Positions 34,246 through 43,680 are shown, numbered from the stretch's first letter. The stretch: DNA of 64,000 nucleotides from Hyphomicrobiales bacterium (GCA_900473745.1 UCMW01000003.1:339-64338); one strand, 5' to 3'. Notes: a model not told the origin generated them from the letters alone. Numbers and translations: made by a program.

Positions 34246-34257
34246 TATCGGATATCT
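34246..34257. promoter_or_regulatory. Candidate operator upstream of the arabinofuranosidase gene
   Basis: The sequence TATCGGATATCT lies about 27 bp upstream of the arabinofuranosidase start. An 11-of-12 match, TATCAGATATCT, occurs at 35282-35293 upstream of the ArsR-type gene. Both contain the palindrome GATATC. A shared site in front of the regulator and its neighbour gene suggests autoregulation plus operon control. Confidence 0.5.
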
Positions 34258-34332
34258 ATCGTATTTGAGGATATGATACACGGGATCAACCGGAGGTCAA
34301 TCCGGCAATATCGAGGGGCAAATGGCGGTGTG

Positions 34333-35253
34333 TCAGGTCTTGATCCGCAGGACGATATCCTGGTCGTAATTGCCGAAACCGCGGCCGAAGATATTGATTC
34401 CACCGGGATGTTCAGCCGTTTCCGGCACCTCGATCCTCAGCCGGATCGACCGGTGATCGAGCAGTTCCAGATCGTTGAGCTTGGTATCCGAAACCCGCAT
34501 ACCGTCGATGTATGTGCCGCCGTCAGTGATGCGGAAGCTCTTCAACACGCCGTACTGGCTGCCGCGCAGCTTCCACCAGTCCGGTGTGAACTTGCCGCGA
34601 CGGTCGCCGAAGTCGCCGGGCGAGGTCCAGGTCGCGACCGCCTTGCCATTGATTGAAATGGTGATGTCCGAAGGCCAGTTGTCGGATGTGCCCGGCACCT
34701 CGGAAGAAAGCTCCATCAGAACCTCCAGTTCCCGGATCGGAGCCCCCTTGATCCTTGCATTGTTGGGGAACTGGTAGTCCACATAGCCGCGCGTGAACCA
34801 CAGCAACCCAGCCTTCATACGGTCAGGAGAAAGGAAGGTATCGGGGCTGTCGAGATAGCCGATGATCGCATCTGGCCCGCACATGCCGCAGGGGGCGTAG
34901 ACGTCATAGCCGCTATAAAGGCCGACGGGCATCGATACCTCTATTGCCTCGTCGGAAGCCTCGTTCGGGCGTGTGAAGGAAAGAACGATCTCGTCATGCA
35001 CCGCATGGCAAATCTTCTGGCTGCCCTTGCGTGCCTTCTGGACTTCAGTCCGGATGAGGCCCGCCTCTTCCATCTGGTTGAGGTGGGTCGAGGTGGTCGA
35101 TTGCGGCAGGTCCAGCACTTCGGCGATCTCGTTGACGTTGAGAGGCCCGCGGGCGTGCAGCAGTTCGAGGATCGCCAGCCGCGCCGGTGCCGCGAGGCAT
35201 TTAAGGACTTCCTTGCCGTCTTCCGGCGTGATCATGAGAAACCGGCTGCTCAA
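34333..35253 (-). CDS. ArsR-type regulator with large C-terminal domain
   Basis: This is a 306-residue regulator. Residues 10-90 form a winged helix-turn-helix: 'KCLAAPARLAILELLHARGP', 'VNEIAEVLDLPQSTTSTHLN'. The remaining 200 or so residues are a beta-rich domain ('ISINGKAVATWTSPGDFGDR', 'INIFGRGFGNYDQDIVLRI') not found in ordinary metal-sensing ArsR proteins; the usual metal-binding cysteine motif is missing, although 'CGMCG' occurs near residue 120. TTG 35253 is the likely start because GGGGAG lies 8-9 bp upstream. It precedes the arabinofuranosidase operon by 113 bp. Sensing a carbohydrate through the C-terminal domain is inferred. Confidence 0.82.
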   Translation of the reverse strand: MSSRFLMITPEDGKEVLKCLAAPARLAILELLHARGPLNVNEIAEVLDLPQSTTSTHLNQMEEAGLIRTEVQKARKGSQKICHAVHDEIVLSFTRPNEASDEAIEVSMPVGLYSGYDVYAPCGMCGPDAIIGYLDSPDTFLSPDRMKAGLLWFTRGYVDYQFPNNARIKGAPIRELEVLMELSSEVPGTSDNWPSDITISINGKAVATWTSPGDFGDRRGKFTPDWWKLRGSQYGVLKSFRITDGGTYIDGMRVSDTKLNDLELLDHRSIRLRIEVPETAEHPGGINIFGRGFGNYDQDIVLRIKT

Positions 35254-35281
35254 TAAACTTACTCCCCAGTCACCAGATCTG

Positions 35282-35293
35282 TATCAGATATCT
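35282..35293. promoter_or_regulatory. Candidate operator upstream of the ArsR-type gene
   Basis: TATCAGATATCT, the partner of the element at 34246-34257, lies about 30 bp upstream of the TTG start of the ArsR-type regulator gene. Confidence 0.45.
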
Positions 35294-35368
35294 GGGTTTG
35301 AACAACCGGATTTTGTGACGGTTCAATGACTGGCGTAGCGGAGGCGCAAGTTGATGATCAGGCTGCTC

Positions 35369-36508
35369 TTACCCTGTGTGGACCAGAGCCTCGCTCGTGA
35401 CGGGCAGCTTGAAAGCGTCACTCGACAAGTCATTGGCGACAAACGGACGGGATGGGCGTTCGGAAATTCCGGGAACGAGATCGACGTGCAGACCTGCCAT
35501 CTGCAGGTCCTCGATCATGTCGATGACAGTTGCCGAGGCTGCAGGATCCCCGGCTCTCAACAAAACCACGCGTTTTCCCGTCCGTGCCAGCACCCCCACC
35601 AGTTGGAGAAGATTGGCGTCTCTCCCGGCAGCATTTTCATCGTCTGCGCCGACAAGCATGCGCTTCGCCTCCCGCCGGGCCAGTTCCAGCACGTCGGAAG
35701 AAACGCCTTCATCGAAAAGGATGAGGTCCGCCGCCTGCAGGCAGCGAACGGCCTTGAGCGTCAACAGTTCCGCATCACCAGGGCCGGCACCGACGATGGT
35801 GACCGAACCCGAAAGCGGCAGGCTGCACAGCGTCTCGACATCGGAAATCAGACCCTGCCGATCGTCCTCGCCGGGCACCTTCGTCGATGAGAAGCAGCGG
35901 TCGACGAAACGCTCCCAGAAGGCGCGACGTTTCGGCCCCGGCTCCAGCTGACTGTTCACCGTCGCGCGAAGCGTTTGCGCCAGCATGGCCCAGCCCTTGA
36001 GAGACGGAGGCAGGAGCGTTTCCACCCGCCGGCGAATGGCCTGGGCGAGGATCGGAGCCGCCCCGTCCGTCGAGATGGACAGGATGACGGGCGAGCGATT
36101 GACGATGGAGCCGAACTGAAACTGGCAATAGGCGGGTTTGTCGATGACGTTGAACGGCACGCCGGCCGCGCGTGCCGCACAGGAAAAGGCGCGCGCCTCG
36201 TCGTCGCTCTCGCAATCGGCAATCGCCATCGCGGCGCCGGAAAACATGCCGATGTGCCAGGGCTGGTCCACGAAGCAGACCTTTTCATTCACGATCAGAT
36301 CCTGCATGGCCGGGCCGACATGCCCGGCATCAGCGTAGACGTCGACCTGTGCGCCGCACGCTGCCAGCAGTTCGGCCTTCCAGGCAGCAGCATCCGATCC
36401 CCCGGCAATGATAGCCCGTTTTTCGGACAGGTTCCAGAAAACCGGGAGCTTGGCCAGCGGCTCGATCCGGCCAGGGTCTTCACTCTGCGGCGAGGAGCGC
36501 TTGCGCAT
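35369..36508 (-). CDS. cysG: Siroheme synthase (CysG-like) with truncated methyltransferase domain
   Basis: This protein supplies siroheme for the nitrite reductase of the same operon. Residues 15-230 are the precorrin-2 dehydrogenase/ferrochelatase part: 'LPVFWNLSEKRAIIAGGSDA' and 'RAAGVPFNVIDKPAYCQFQF'. From about 230 a uroporphyrinogen methyltransferase-like domain follows: 'GSVTIVGAGPGDAELLTLKA', 'LVPGISERPSRPF'. Only about 145 residues of this domain are present instead of about 245. The expected 'GGDPF' loop reads 'RAGDPAAS' and the C-terminal half is missing. The start at 36508 has GGAGG at 7 bp and overlaps nasA by 29 bp. The methyltransferase activity is doubtful; a separate CobA would then be needed. 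Confidence 0.85.
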   Translation of the reverse strand: MRKRSSPQSEDPGRIEPLAKLPVFWNLSEKRAIIAGGSDAAAWKAELLAACGAQVDVYADAGHVGPAMQDLIVNEKVCFVDQPWHIGMFSGAAMAIADCESDDEARAFSCAARAAGVPFNVIDKPAYCQFQFGSIVNRSPVILSISTDGAAPILAQAIRRRVETLLPPSLKGWAMLAQTLRATVNSQLEPGPKRRAFWERFVDRCFSSTKVPGEDDRQGLISDVETLCSLPLSGSVTIVGAGPGDAELLTLKAVRCLQAADLILFDEGVSSDVLELARREAKRMLVGADDENAAGRDANLLQLVGVLARTGKRVVLLRAGDPAASATVIDMIEDLQMAGLHVDLVPGISERPSRPFVANDLSSDAFKLPVTSEALVHTG

Positions 36509-39137
36509 CGATGATCCTCCTGATCTCTGGGCGGCAGGAGCCGCAATTGGTTCCCGCGCCGAGCAACTGGCCGACGGCATCCACCGACCGGCAGCCTTGA
36601 CCGACGGCGTGGGCGATCTCCGTTGCGCCGACCGAAAGGCAGGAGCACACGATAGAACCCTTGTCCGGTTGCCCGGCCCCCGGGCGCCCCGCAACTAGCC
36701 GTGAGCGGGCCGTGGCATCGGCGTGGAGGGCGCGAAGCTGATCGACAGCCCATTGTCGCGAAACGGTCACCGGCGAAGACGAAGCAAAGAACGCAGCGAG
36801 CAGGCGGGTTCCGCGAAAGACGAGGATGCGGCAATCCCCGGCCGCCAGATCGCGGTAGCGCACGATGTCGACATCCTCAGCCAGGCCGAGGCTTTGGCTG
36901 AGCCACGTCTCGAACCCGCCCTTCGGCTCCTCTCCGGCAAGTTCGAATCGGTAGCCATCCTCGGCCTTGGCACTCGCCCAGTATTCGAAGGGCAGGTCCG
37001 CCGGTTTCACCGCCGTCACCAGAAAAGCATGGAATGTCGGCGCATGACGAGCGAACGAGACGCGCGTGTGCTTGAGCGCCGGCTGCCCGGAGATTGGATC
37101 GACAACCGGCGAAACGAGCGCATCCACCCGAGCCGCCGAGGCTGTTTCATCGGTCCAGTGCATGGGCACGAAGATCGACCCGCGCGCCTGCCGCTCGGTC
37201 AGAAGCGCCCGGACGAGGACGAAGTGCCCCTTGTCGTCTGCCACCCTGACGAGGTCTGCATCGCGGACCCCATGCTCGGCCGCATCGAGCGGATGGATTT
37301 CACAGAAAGGTTCGGCCAGATGCGCGGAAAGTCGTGCAGCCTTTCCGGTTCGCGTCATCGTGTGCCACTGGTCACGCACGCGTCCGGTATTGAGCACGAA
37401 CCCACCATGCTGGTCTTCCGCCCCCCGATTGGCCGATCGAACGGGGACGAAGCGTGCCTTGCCGTCCGGGTGGTAGAACCGCCCATCGGCGAAAAATCGC
37501 TCCTTCGTCTCTCCGGCAGCAGATAGTGGCCACTGGAACGGAGCGAGGCCTTCGTACTGTTGGCGATCAATCGCGGCGAAAGCCCCGATATCGAAATCGC
37601 GCGCACCGTCATTCTCGAAGGCGGAAAGGGCGGCATGTTCCGCAAAGATCTCGGCTGGCGAGCCAAAATCGAAGACGTCGGAGAACCCCATGCGCTTCCC
37701 GACCTCGGTAAGGTGCCACCAGTCAGGACGCGCCTCCCCCGGGGCCGCAAGGAAAGGCCGCTGTCGTGAAATCCGCCGCTCGGAATTGGTCACCGTGCCG
37801 GATTTTTCTCCCCAACCCGTTGCCGGAAGTAGGACATGGGCGAGCCGTGCCGTATCCGTGTTCTTCTGCATGTCTGAAACGACCACAAAGGGACAGGCCG
37901 CGATCGCGGCCTTGACCTTGTCTGCGCCTGGCATGGAGACCACCGGATTGGTCGACATGATCCAGAGGGCCTTGATCCGCCCATCGGCCACGGCATCGAA
38001 CATCTCCACGGCCTTCATCCCGGGCCGCCCGGCAATCCTCGGAGATTTCCAAAACCGTTGCACCCGATCCCTGTGCTGCGGATCCTCGATCGTCATGTGG
38101 GCCGCGAGCATGTTGGCGAGGCCGCCGACTTCACGACCACCCATGGCATTCGGTTGCCCCGTCAGCGAGAACGGCCCCATGCCAGCGCGTCCGATGCGCC
38201 CCGTCGCCAGATGGCAATTGATGATCGCATTGACCTTGTCGCTGCCGGACGACGACTGGTTGACCCCCTGGCTGTAACAGGTGACGACTCGCTCGATGCC
38301 CGCGAAGAGCCAGAAAAACTGCCGGATCAGCATGCCGGACAGGCCGGTCGCCTCCGAAAGTTCCGCCATGGAAAGACGAGACGCCGAAAGCAGAGCCTCC
38401 GAAAAGCCAGTCGTATGCGCCGCCACATAGCTCTGGTCGATCCTGTCGGATTCGGCCAGATAGGTCAGCAGGCCATTGAACAGGGCGACATCCCCATCCG
38501 GGCTCACCGAAAGATGAAGGTCCGCAATATCGGAGGTCGCAGTGCGTCGTGGATCGATGACGACCACCTTCATCGCGGGCCGAGAGGCCTTCGCGGCGGC
38601 GAGACGCTGGTAGAGGACAGGGTGACACCAGGCGAGGTTCGAGCCGACCAGCACCACGAGATCGGCGAGTTCGAGATCCTCGTAGGTTCCGGGAACCGTA
38701 TCGGCACCGAAGGCCCGACGATGCCCGGCGACGGAGGAGGCCATGCACAGTCGGGAATTCGTGTCGATATTGCCGGAACCGATGAAGCCCTTCATCAGCT
38801 TGTTGGCGATGTAATAGTCCTCGGTCAGAAGCTGGCCGGAGACGTAGAACGCAACCGAGTCAGGACCATGCTCAGCGATCGTACTGCCGAAGCGATCCGC
38901 GATCAGATCGAGCGCTGTGTTCCAACTCGTTCTCTGGCCGCGGACTTCCGGAAAAAGCGCTCGTCCGTCGTCACCCAGCGTCTCGGCAAGGGCAGACCCT
39001 TTCGAGCATAACCGTCCGAAATTGGCGGGATGCTCCGGATCGCCGCGGACGCTGACGGATCCGTTGTCATCGACGCTCGCGATCACGCCGCAACCGACGC
39101 CGCAATAGGGGCAAGTGGTGCGGGTTTCGCAAGCCAT
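36480..39137 (-). CDS. nasA: Assimilatory nitrate reductase catalytic subunit
   Basis: This cytoplasmic molybdenum enzyme reduces nitrate to nitrite; 885 residues. The N-terminal [4Fe-4S] site is 'CPYCGVGCGV' plus the Cys of 'RLCSKG'. Molybdopterin-domain landmarks are 'SRLCMASSVAGHRRAFGADT' and 'NVxxSxPGADK-like' text around residue 395 ('NPVVSMPGADKVKAAIAA'). The C-terminus carries a BFD-type [2Fe-2S] domain: 'CSCLSVGATEIAHAVGQGC' and 'GTNCGSCRPEIRRI'. There is no signal peptide, as expected for an assimilatory enzyme. It starts 3 bp after the nirD stop. No separate flavoprotein reductase subunit is encoded here, so the electron donor must lie elsewhere or be shared. Confidence 0.95.
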   Translation of the reverse strand: MACETRTTCPYCGVGCGVIASVDDNGSVSVRGDPEHPANFGRLCSKGSALAETLGDDGRALFPEVRGQRTSWNTALDLIADRFGSTIAEHGPDSVAFYVSGQLLTEDYYIANKLMKGFIGSGNIDTNSRLCMASSVAGHRRAFGADTVPGTYEDLELADLVVLVGSNLAWCHPVLYQRLAAAKASRPAMKVVVIDPRRTATSDIADLHLSVSPDGDVALFNGLLTYLAESDRIDQSYVAAHTTGFSEALLSASRLSMAELSEATGLSGMLIRQFFWLFAGIERVVTCYSQGVNQSSSGSDKVNAIINCHLATGRIGRAGMGPFSLTGQPNAMGGREVGGLANMLAAHMTIEDPQHRDRVQRFWKSPRIAGRPGMKAVEMFDAVADGRIKALWIMSTNPVVSMPGADKVKAAIAACPFVVVSDMQKNTDTARLAHVLLPATGWGEKSGTVTNSERRISRQRPFLAAPGEARPDWWHLTEVGKRMGFSDVFDFGSPAEIFAEHAALSAFENDGARDFDIGAFAAIDRQQYEGLAPFQWPLSAAGETKERFFADGRFYHPDGKARFVPVRSANRGAEDQHGGFVLNTGRVRDQWHTMTRTGKAARLSAHLAEPFCEIHPLDAAEHGVRDADLVRVADDKGHFVLVRALLTERQARGSIFVPMHWTDETASAARVDALVSPVVDPISGQPALKHTRVSFARHAPTFHAFLVTAVKPADLPFEYWASAKAEDGYRFELAGEEPKGGFETWLSQSLGLAEDVDIVRYRDLAAGDCRILVFRGTRLLAAFFASSSPVTVSRQWAVDQLRALHADATARSRLVAGRPGAGQPDKGSIVCSCLSVGATEIAHAVGQGCRSVDAVGQLLGAGTNCGSCRPEIRRIIDAQALLAAE

Positions 39138-39140
39138 GGA

Positions 39141-39470
39141 TCACTCCGCCGCCACGAGCGCGCTTTCGAGCGCAATCGATAGCTGACCATCGATGTTGCG
39201 GATCGGGATGGTCCGGACAGCACCCTCGTCGGCCCCGAGCGCCATGCCGGTCTCCAGCGAGATCACCCAGTTGTGCAGCGGGCAGGTGACGGAGGCGCCG
39301 TGTACGATGCCCTCCGTCAACGGTCCGCCTTTGTGAGGGCAATGATCCTCGATCGCATAGACCTGGTTCTCGGCGGTCCGGAAAACCCCGATCTTCCCCT
39401 GAGGCGTCTTCACGCAGCGCGCGCCGCGAAGGGGAATTTCGTCGATCGTGCCGATGGCGATCCAGTTCAT
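39141..39470 (-). CDS. nirD: Nitrite reductase small subunit (NADH, Rieske-type)
   Basis: This is the small subunit of the assimilatory NADH-nitrite reductase, 109 residues. It has a Rieske-like fold with 'AIEDHCPHKGGPL' and 'VTCPLHNWVISLETG', where the Cys-His pairs of a [2Fe-2S] centre are present. Start ATG 39470 ('MNWIAIG') has AAGGAG at 7 bp; the ATG two codons upstream is only 1 bp from the RBS. It lies between nirB and nasA. Confidence 0.93.
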   Translation of the reverse strand: MNWIAIGTIDEIPLRGARCVKTPQGKIGVFRTAENQVYAIEDHCPHKGGPLTEGIVHGASVTCPLHNWVISLETGMALGADEGAVRTIPIRNIDGQLSIALESALVAAE

Positions 39471-39520
39471 GGGCATGCTCCTTGTTTCGTATCCATGTCC
39501 CCGCAAGCGGAGCCAAGGGG

Positions 39521-41968
39521 TCACTCCGCCGCCGCCGAGTATCCGACGGTCGCCATGGGATTGAACTCGTGTTTGTCCTTGCCGGACACGCGTTCCGACC
39601 AGGGATCCACCTGTGCGAATTTTTGCGAGAAGACGAAGCGCTCGTAATAAGCCCGGCGCTTGTCCGGATCCTCCATGATCTGGCGACGGATCTCGTCATG
39701 ACCGATCCGCTTTGCCCATTTGTAGATGCGCTCGAGATAGCGACCCTGTTCACGATACATCTGGGTGAGCGCGACGATATGCTCGAGCGCTTCGTCCTCG
39801 GTCTTCACCAGACCCAGGACATCGGTCCCCTTGATGTCGAGACCAGCTGCACCGGCGAAATGGATCTCGAAGCCGGAGTCCACGCAGATCACGCCGATGT
39901 CCTTGCAGGTCGCCTCCGCGCAATTGCGTGGACAACCGGACACGGCGAGCTTCAGCTTCGCCGGGGTCCAGGAGCCCCACATGAACCTCTCGATGCGGAT
40001 ACCGAGGCCTGTCGAATCCTGCGTGCCGAAGCGACACCAGTCGGAACCGACGCAGGTCTTCACGGTCCTCAGTCCCTTGGCATAGGCCTGGCCCGAAACG
40101 AAGCCGGCCTTGCCGAGATCGGCCCAGACGGCCGGCAGGTCTTCCTTCTCGATGCCGAGCAGGTCGATGCGCTGGCCGCCGGTCACCTTCACCAGCGGTA
40201 TCTCGAACTTGTCGACGACATCGGCGATGGCGCGCAGCTCGGCCGCGTTGGTGACGCCGCCCCACATGCGGGGGACGACGGAGTAAGTGCCATCCTTCTG
40301 GATGTTGGCATGCACACGCTCATTGATGAACCGCGACTGGTAGTCGTCGGCATATTCGTCCGGCCAATCGCAGACGAGATAGTAATTCAAGGCCGGCCGG
40401 CACTTGGCGCAGCCGCAGGAGGTCTTCCATTCGAGCTCCTGCATCACGGCAGGGATCGTCTTCAGCCCCTTGGCCTTGATCAGCCGGCGCACGTCGTCAT
40501 GCCCGAGTTCGGTGCAGGTGCACATCGGTGTGACGGCGGCCGGGTTGTAGGCATCCCCCAGCGTGAGCGCCATCAGCTGCTCGACGAGCCCCGTACAATT
40601 CCCGCAGGAGGCAGACGCCTTTGTATGCGCGCGCACGCCATCCAGCGTCGTCAGGCTCTTGCCCGTGATCGTCGAGGTGATCTTGCCCTTGCAGACGCCG
40701 TTGCAGCCGCAGATTTCCGCATCATCCGGCAAGGCTGCAACGGCCGCCATAGGGTCCAGCGGAGACCCTCCCTGGTAGGACTGGCCGAAGATCAGAGTGT
40801 CGCGCATTGCCGAGATATCGGCCTGTTTCTTCAGGAGATCGAAGAACCACGAGCCGTCGGCGGTTTCTCCATAGAGGACAGCGCCGATGATCCGGTTTTC
40901 CTTGAGCACGAGGCGCTTGTAGACACCGGCCGAGGCATCACGCAGCACAATTTCCTCGCGGTCCGGCGCGTCGGCGAAGTCACCGGCGGAGAAGAGGTTG
41001 ATGCCCGTTACCTTCAGCTTCGTGTTGACGACCGAGCCATGATATTCGGCATGGCCGCCCGTCAGCCGGTCGGCCAGAACGCGGGCGCTCTCGTAGAGCG
41101 GCGCGACGAGGCCGTAGCAGATACCCCGATGCTCGGCACATTCCCCGAGTGAGAAGATGGACGCATCCGAGGTCATCATGCCGTCATCGACGACGATGCC
41201 CCGGTTGACTGCAAGACCCGCATCCTTGGCAAGTTGGGATGCCGGACGAATGCCGACCGCCATGATCACCATGTCGCCAGAAATCACCCTGCCGTCTTCG
41301 AGTTCGATCCCCTCGACCTTGTCGGTGCCGAGGATCTGCTTCGTGTTCGCCTTGGTGATGATCTCGATGCCGCGCTCCGTGAGCGCCTTCTCCAGAAGAT
41401 AGGCTGCCGCCGGATCGAGCTGCCGCTCCATGATGGTCGGCATCAGATGGATGACGGTCACCTCCATGCCTTGGCGCTTGAGGCCATAGGCTGCCTCGAG
41501 ACCGAGAAGTCCGCCGCCGATGACGATCGCGCGGCCCTTGCGCTCGGAGATTTCAAGCATCTTCTCGACATCGTCGAGGTCGCGATAGGCGAGCACGCCT
41601 GGCAGTTGATGGCCCGGAACCGGAATGATGAAGGGCAGCGATCCCGTCGCGATGACCAGCTTGTCATAGGGCGCAGTGATGCCGTTTGCCGAGGTCACGG
41701 TCTTTGCCTGGCGGTCGATCCCCGTAACCCGCGCGCCCTTGTGCAAGGTCACGCCGTTCGCCGCGTACCAGGCATCGTCATGGATCACGATGTCCTCATA
41801 GGCCTTCTCGCCCGAAAGCACGGGGGAGAGCATGATCCGGTCGTAATTGACCCGCGGTTCGGCATTGAAGATCGTCACCTCGTAAAGGCCTGGTGCCTTC
41901 TCGAACAGTTCTTCCAGCATGCGGCCCGGCGCCATGCCGTTCCCGATAATGACCAGTTTTTCCGCCAT
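39521..41968 (-). CDS. nirB: Nitrite reductase large subunit (NADH, siroheme)
   Basis: This enzyme performs six-electron reduction of nitrite to ammonium; 815 residues from ATG 41968. The N-terminal FAD/NADH half has 'KLVIIGNGMAPGRML' and 'RAIVIGGGLLGLEAAYGLKR'. A BFD-type [2Fe-2S] region follows ('CGCNGVCKGKI', 'CGNCTGLV'). The siroheme/[4Fe-4S] half has 'VCVG-type' Cys residues in 'TCVGSDWCRFGTQDS' and 'VSGCPRNCAEATCKDIGV'. It is preceded by nrtC with a 5-bp gap and followed by nirD. Confidence 0.96.
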   Translation of the reverse strand: MAEKLVIIGNGMAPGRMLEELFEKAPGLYEVTIFNAEPRVNYDRIMLSPVLSGEKAYEDIVIHDDAWYAANGVTLHKGARVTGIDRQAKTVTSANGITAPYDKLVIATGSLPFIIPVPGHQLPGVLAYRDLDDVEKMLEISERKGRAIVIGGGLLGLEAAYGLKRQGMEVTVIHLMPTIMERQLDPAAAYLLEKALTERGIEIITKANTKQILGTDKVEGIELEDGRVISGDMVIMAVGIRPASQLAKDAGLAVNRGIVVDDGMMTSDASIFSLGECAEHRGICYGLVAPLYESARVLADRLTGGHAEYHGSVVNTKLKVTGINLFSAGDFADAPDREEIVLRDASAGVYKRLVLKENRIIGAVLYGETADGSWFFDLLKKQADISAMRDTLIFGQSYQGGSPLDPMAAVAALPDDAEICGCNGVCKGKITSTITGKSLTTLDGVRAHTKASASCGNCTGLVEQLMALTLGDAYNPAAVTPMCTCTELGHDDVRRLIKAKGLKTIPAVMQELEWKTSCGCAKCRPALNYYLVCDWPDEYADDYQSRFINERVHANIQKDGTYSVVPRMWGGVTNAAELRAIADVVDKFEIPLVKVTGGQRIDLLGIEKEDLPAVWADLGKAGFVSGQAYAKGLRTVKTCVGSDWCRFGTQDSTGLGIRIERFMWGSWTPAKLKLAVSGCPRNCAEATCKDIGVICVDSGFEIHFAGAAGLDIKGTDVLGLVKTEDEALEHIVALTQMYREQGRYLERIYKWAKRIGHDEIRRQIMEDPDKRRAYYERFVFSQKFAQVDPWSERVSGKDKHEFNPMATVGYSAAAE

Positions 41969-41973
41969 GGTTC

Positions 41974-42771
41974 TCACTCCGCAGCTTCGACGAAGCGATG
42001 ACGCTCGTAGAGGAACTTCAACACGGCCTCCCGACACTTGAGATAGGTGCGATCCGAGGCGAGCTCGATCCGGTTGCGCGGACGCTCGATCGGCACGTCG
42101 AGGATTTCCCCGATCCGCGCTGCCGGCCCGTTCGTCATCATCACGATCCGGTCGGAAAGCAGGACCGCTTCATCGACGTCGTGTGTGATCATGATCATCG
42201 TGTTGCCGAGCCGGCCGTGGATCTCCATGACCGCGTCCTGCAAGTGCGCACGCGTCAAAGCGTCCAGCGCGCCGAAGGGCTCGTCGAGGAGCAGAACCTT
42301 GGGTTCCATCGACAGGGCGCGGGCAATGCCGACACGCTGCTTCATGCCGCCCGAAATTTCTGCCGGACGTTTGTCTTTCGCATGGCCCATCTGCACCAGA
42401 TCGAGATTGTGCATGACCCAGTCGTGCTTCTCGGCCTTGGTCTTGCGCCCGGAAAACACCTTCGAGACGGCCAGATTGACGTTTTCATAGACGGTGAGCC
42501 AGGGCAGCAGCGAGTGGTTCTGGAAGACGACGGCGCGATCCGGACCGGGCTCGTTGACCTCCTGGTTCTCCAAAAGCACCGCGCCCGAACTGACCCTTGT
42601 CAGTCCGGCAATCAGGTTGAGCAGCGTGGATTTCCCGCAGCCCGAATGGCCGATGATCGAGACGAACTCGCCCTTGTCTATGGTGAGCGTGATATCCTTC
42701 AGGACCTCGGTCTTGACGCCGCCTCGCTCGAAGCTTTTGTCGATGTGGTCGATCTTGAGATAGCTGGACAT
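41974..42771 (-). CDS. nrtC: Nitrate ABC transporter ATP-binding protein
   Basis: This is a 265-residue ATPase of the nitrate/sulfonate/taurine class, with Walker A 'GHSGCGKST', Q-loop 'VFQNHSLLPWLTV', signature 'ISGGMKQRVGIARAL', Walker B 'VLLLDEPFGALDA' and switch 'MITHDVDEAVLLSD'. It lacks the C-terminal NrtA-like sensor domain found in cyanobacterial NrtC, so it is the NrtD/NasD form. It sits between the permease and nirB genes. Confidence 0.93.
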   Translation of the reverse strand: MSSYLKIDHIDKSFERGGVKTEVLKDITLTIDKGEFVSIIGHSGCGKSTLLNLIAGLTRVSSGAVLLENQEVNEPGPDRAVVFQNHSLLPWLTVYENVNLAVSKVFSGRKTKAEKHDWVMHNLDLVQMGHAKDKRPAEISGGMKQRVGIARALSMEPKVLLLDEPFGALDALTRAHLQDAVMEIHGRLGNTMIMITHDVDEAVLLSDRIVMMTNGPAARIGEILDVPIERPRNRIELASDRTYLKCREAVLKFLYERHRFVEAAE

Positions 42772-42783
42772 GATGCGTCCCCC

Positions 42784-43680
42784 TCAGTTCTTGGCTGTGC
42801 CACGGGTGACGACGCTGCCCACCAGGGCGACGAGCTTGTCGAGGACAAAGCCGGTCACGCCGATGTAAGCGAGCGCCACAATGATGTCGGAGAGACGCGA
42901 CGAATTCCACGCATCCCAGATGAAGAAGCCGATACCGACGCCGCCGGTCAGCATTTCTGCCGCGACAATCGCGAGCCAGGAGAGGCCCACGCCGATCCGA
43001 AGGCCGGTGAAGATGTAGGGTGCGGCGGCCGGCACCATGATCCGCACGAAGAACTCCAGCGGGTTGAGGCGCAGCACGCGCGCGATGTTGCGATAGTCGT
43101 CCGGGATGTTGCGCACGCCGACGGCGGTATTGATGATGACCGGCCAGATCGACGTGATGAAGATGACGAAGATCGCGGACGGGTTGGAATCCTGGAAGGC
43201 GGCGAGCGACAGGGGAAGCCAGGCGAGCGGCGGTACGGTGCGCAGGACCTGGAAGATCGGATCGAGACCGCGCATGGCCCAGATCGACTGCCCGACGACG
43301 GCACCGAGGAAGACGCCAACGATCGCCGCGAGACCAAAGCCCATGGCGACGCGCTCCAGGGATGTCAGCACACGCCAGGCGAGGCCGATATCCTGCGAGC
43401 CGAAGTTGAAGAAGGGGGCGACGATCAGGTCGTAACTGTCACTCCAGACCTGGGATGGCGGCGGCAGGGTGGCACCCGGCTGCGAACAGGCGACCTGCCA
43501 GATCCCGAGCAGGACCAGCGTGACGAAAAGCGGTGGCAACGTGTTGCGGGCAAGGCCGAGCCCCGCGCGTTTCAGGTCGAATCTTGGCGTCGTGCGCTTC
43601 GCCAGATGAACGACGGTGCCGTTCCGGCTAGGGGAGACGGCGATCGATTCTGTCTCTGCTTTTCGGGCGGTGGCGGTCAT
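42784..43680 (-). CDS. nrtB: Nitrate ABC transporter permease
   Basis: This is an inner-membrane permease, 298 residues, with a basic N-terminus and about six hydrophobic segments. The BPD_transp_1 EAA loop is visible as 'IPDDYRNIARVLRLNPLEFF'. Other family blocks are 'VPPLAWLPLSLAAFQDSNPS' and 'TGGVGIGFFIWDAWN'. It follows nrtA after about 90 bp and precedes nrtC by 12 bp. Confidence 0.93.
   Translation of the reverse strand: MTATARKAETESIAVSPSRNGTVVHLAKRTTPRFDLKRAGLGLARNTLPPLFVTLVLLGIWQVACSQPGATLPPPSQVWSDSYDLIVAPFFNFGSQDIGLAWRVLTSLERVAMGFGLAAIVGVFLGAVVGQSIWAMRGLDPIFQVLRTVPPLAWLPLSLAAFQDSNPSAIFVIFITSIWPVIINTAVGVRNIPDDYRNIARVLRLNPLEFFVRIMVPAAAPYIFTGLRIGVGLSWLAIVAAEMLTGGVGIGFFIWDAWNSSRLSDIIVALAYIGVTGFVLDKLVALVGSVVTRGTAKN

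Noticed and set aside
39482..41152. A 556-residue open frame on the plus strand across nirB.
   Set aside because: nirB is conserved over its whole length on the minus strand with all cofactor motifs; the plus frame is a high-GC shadow.
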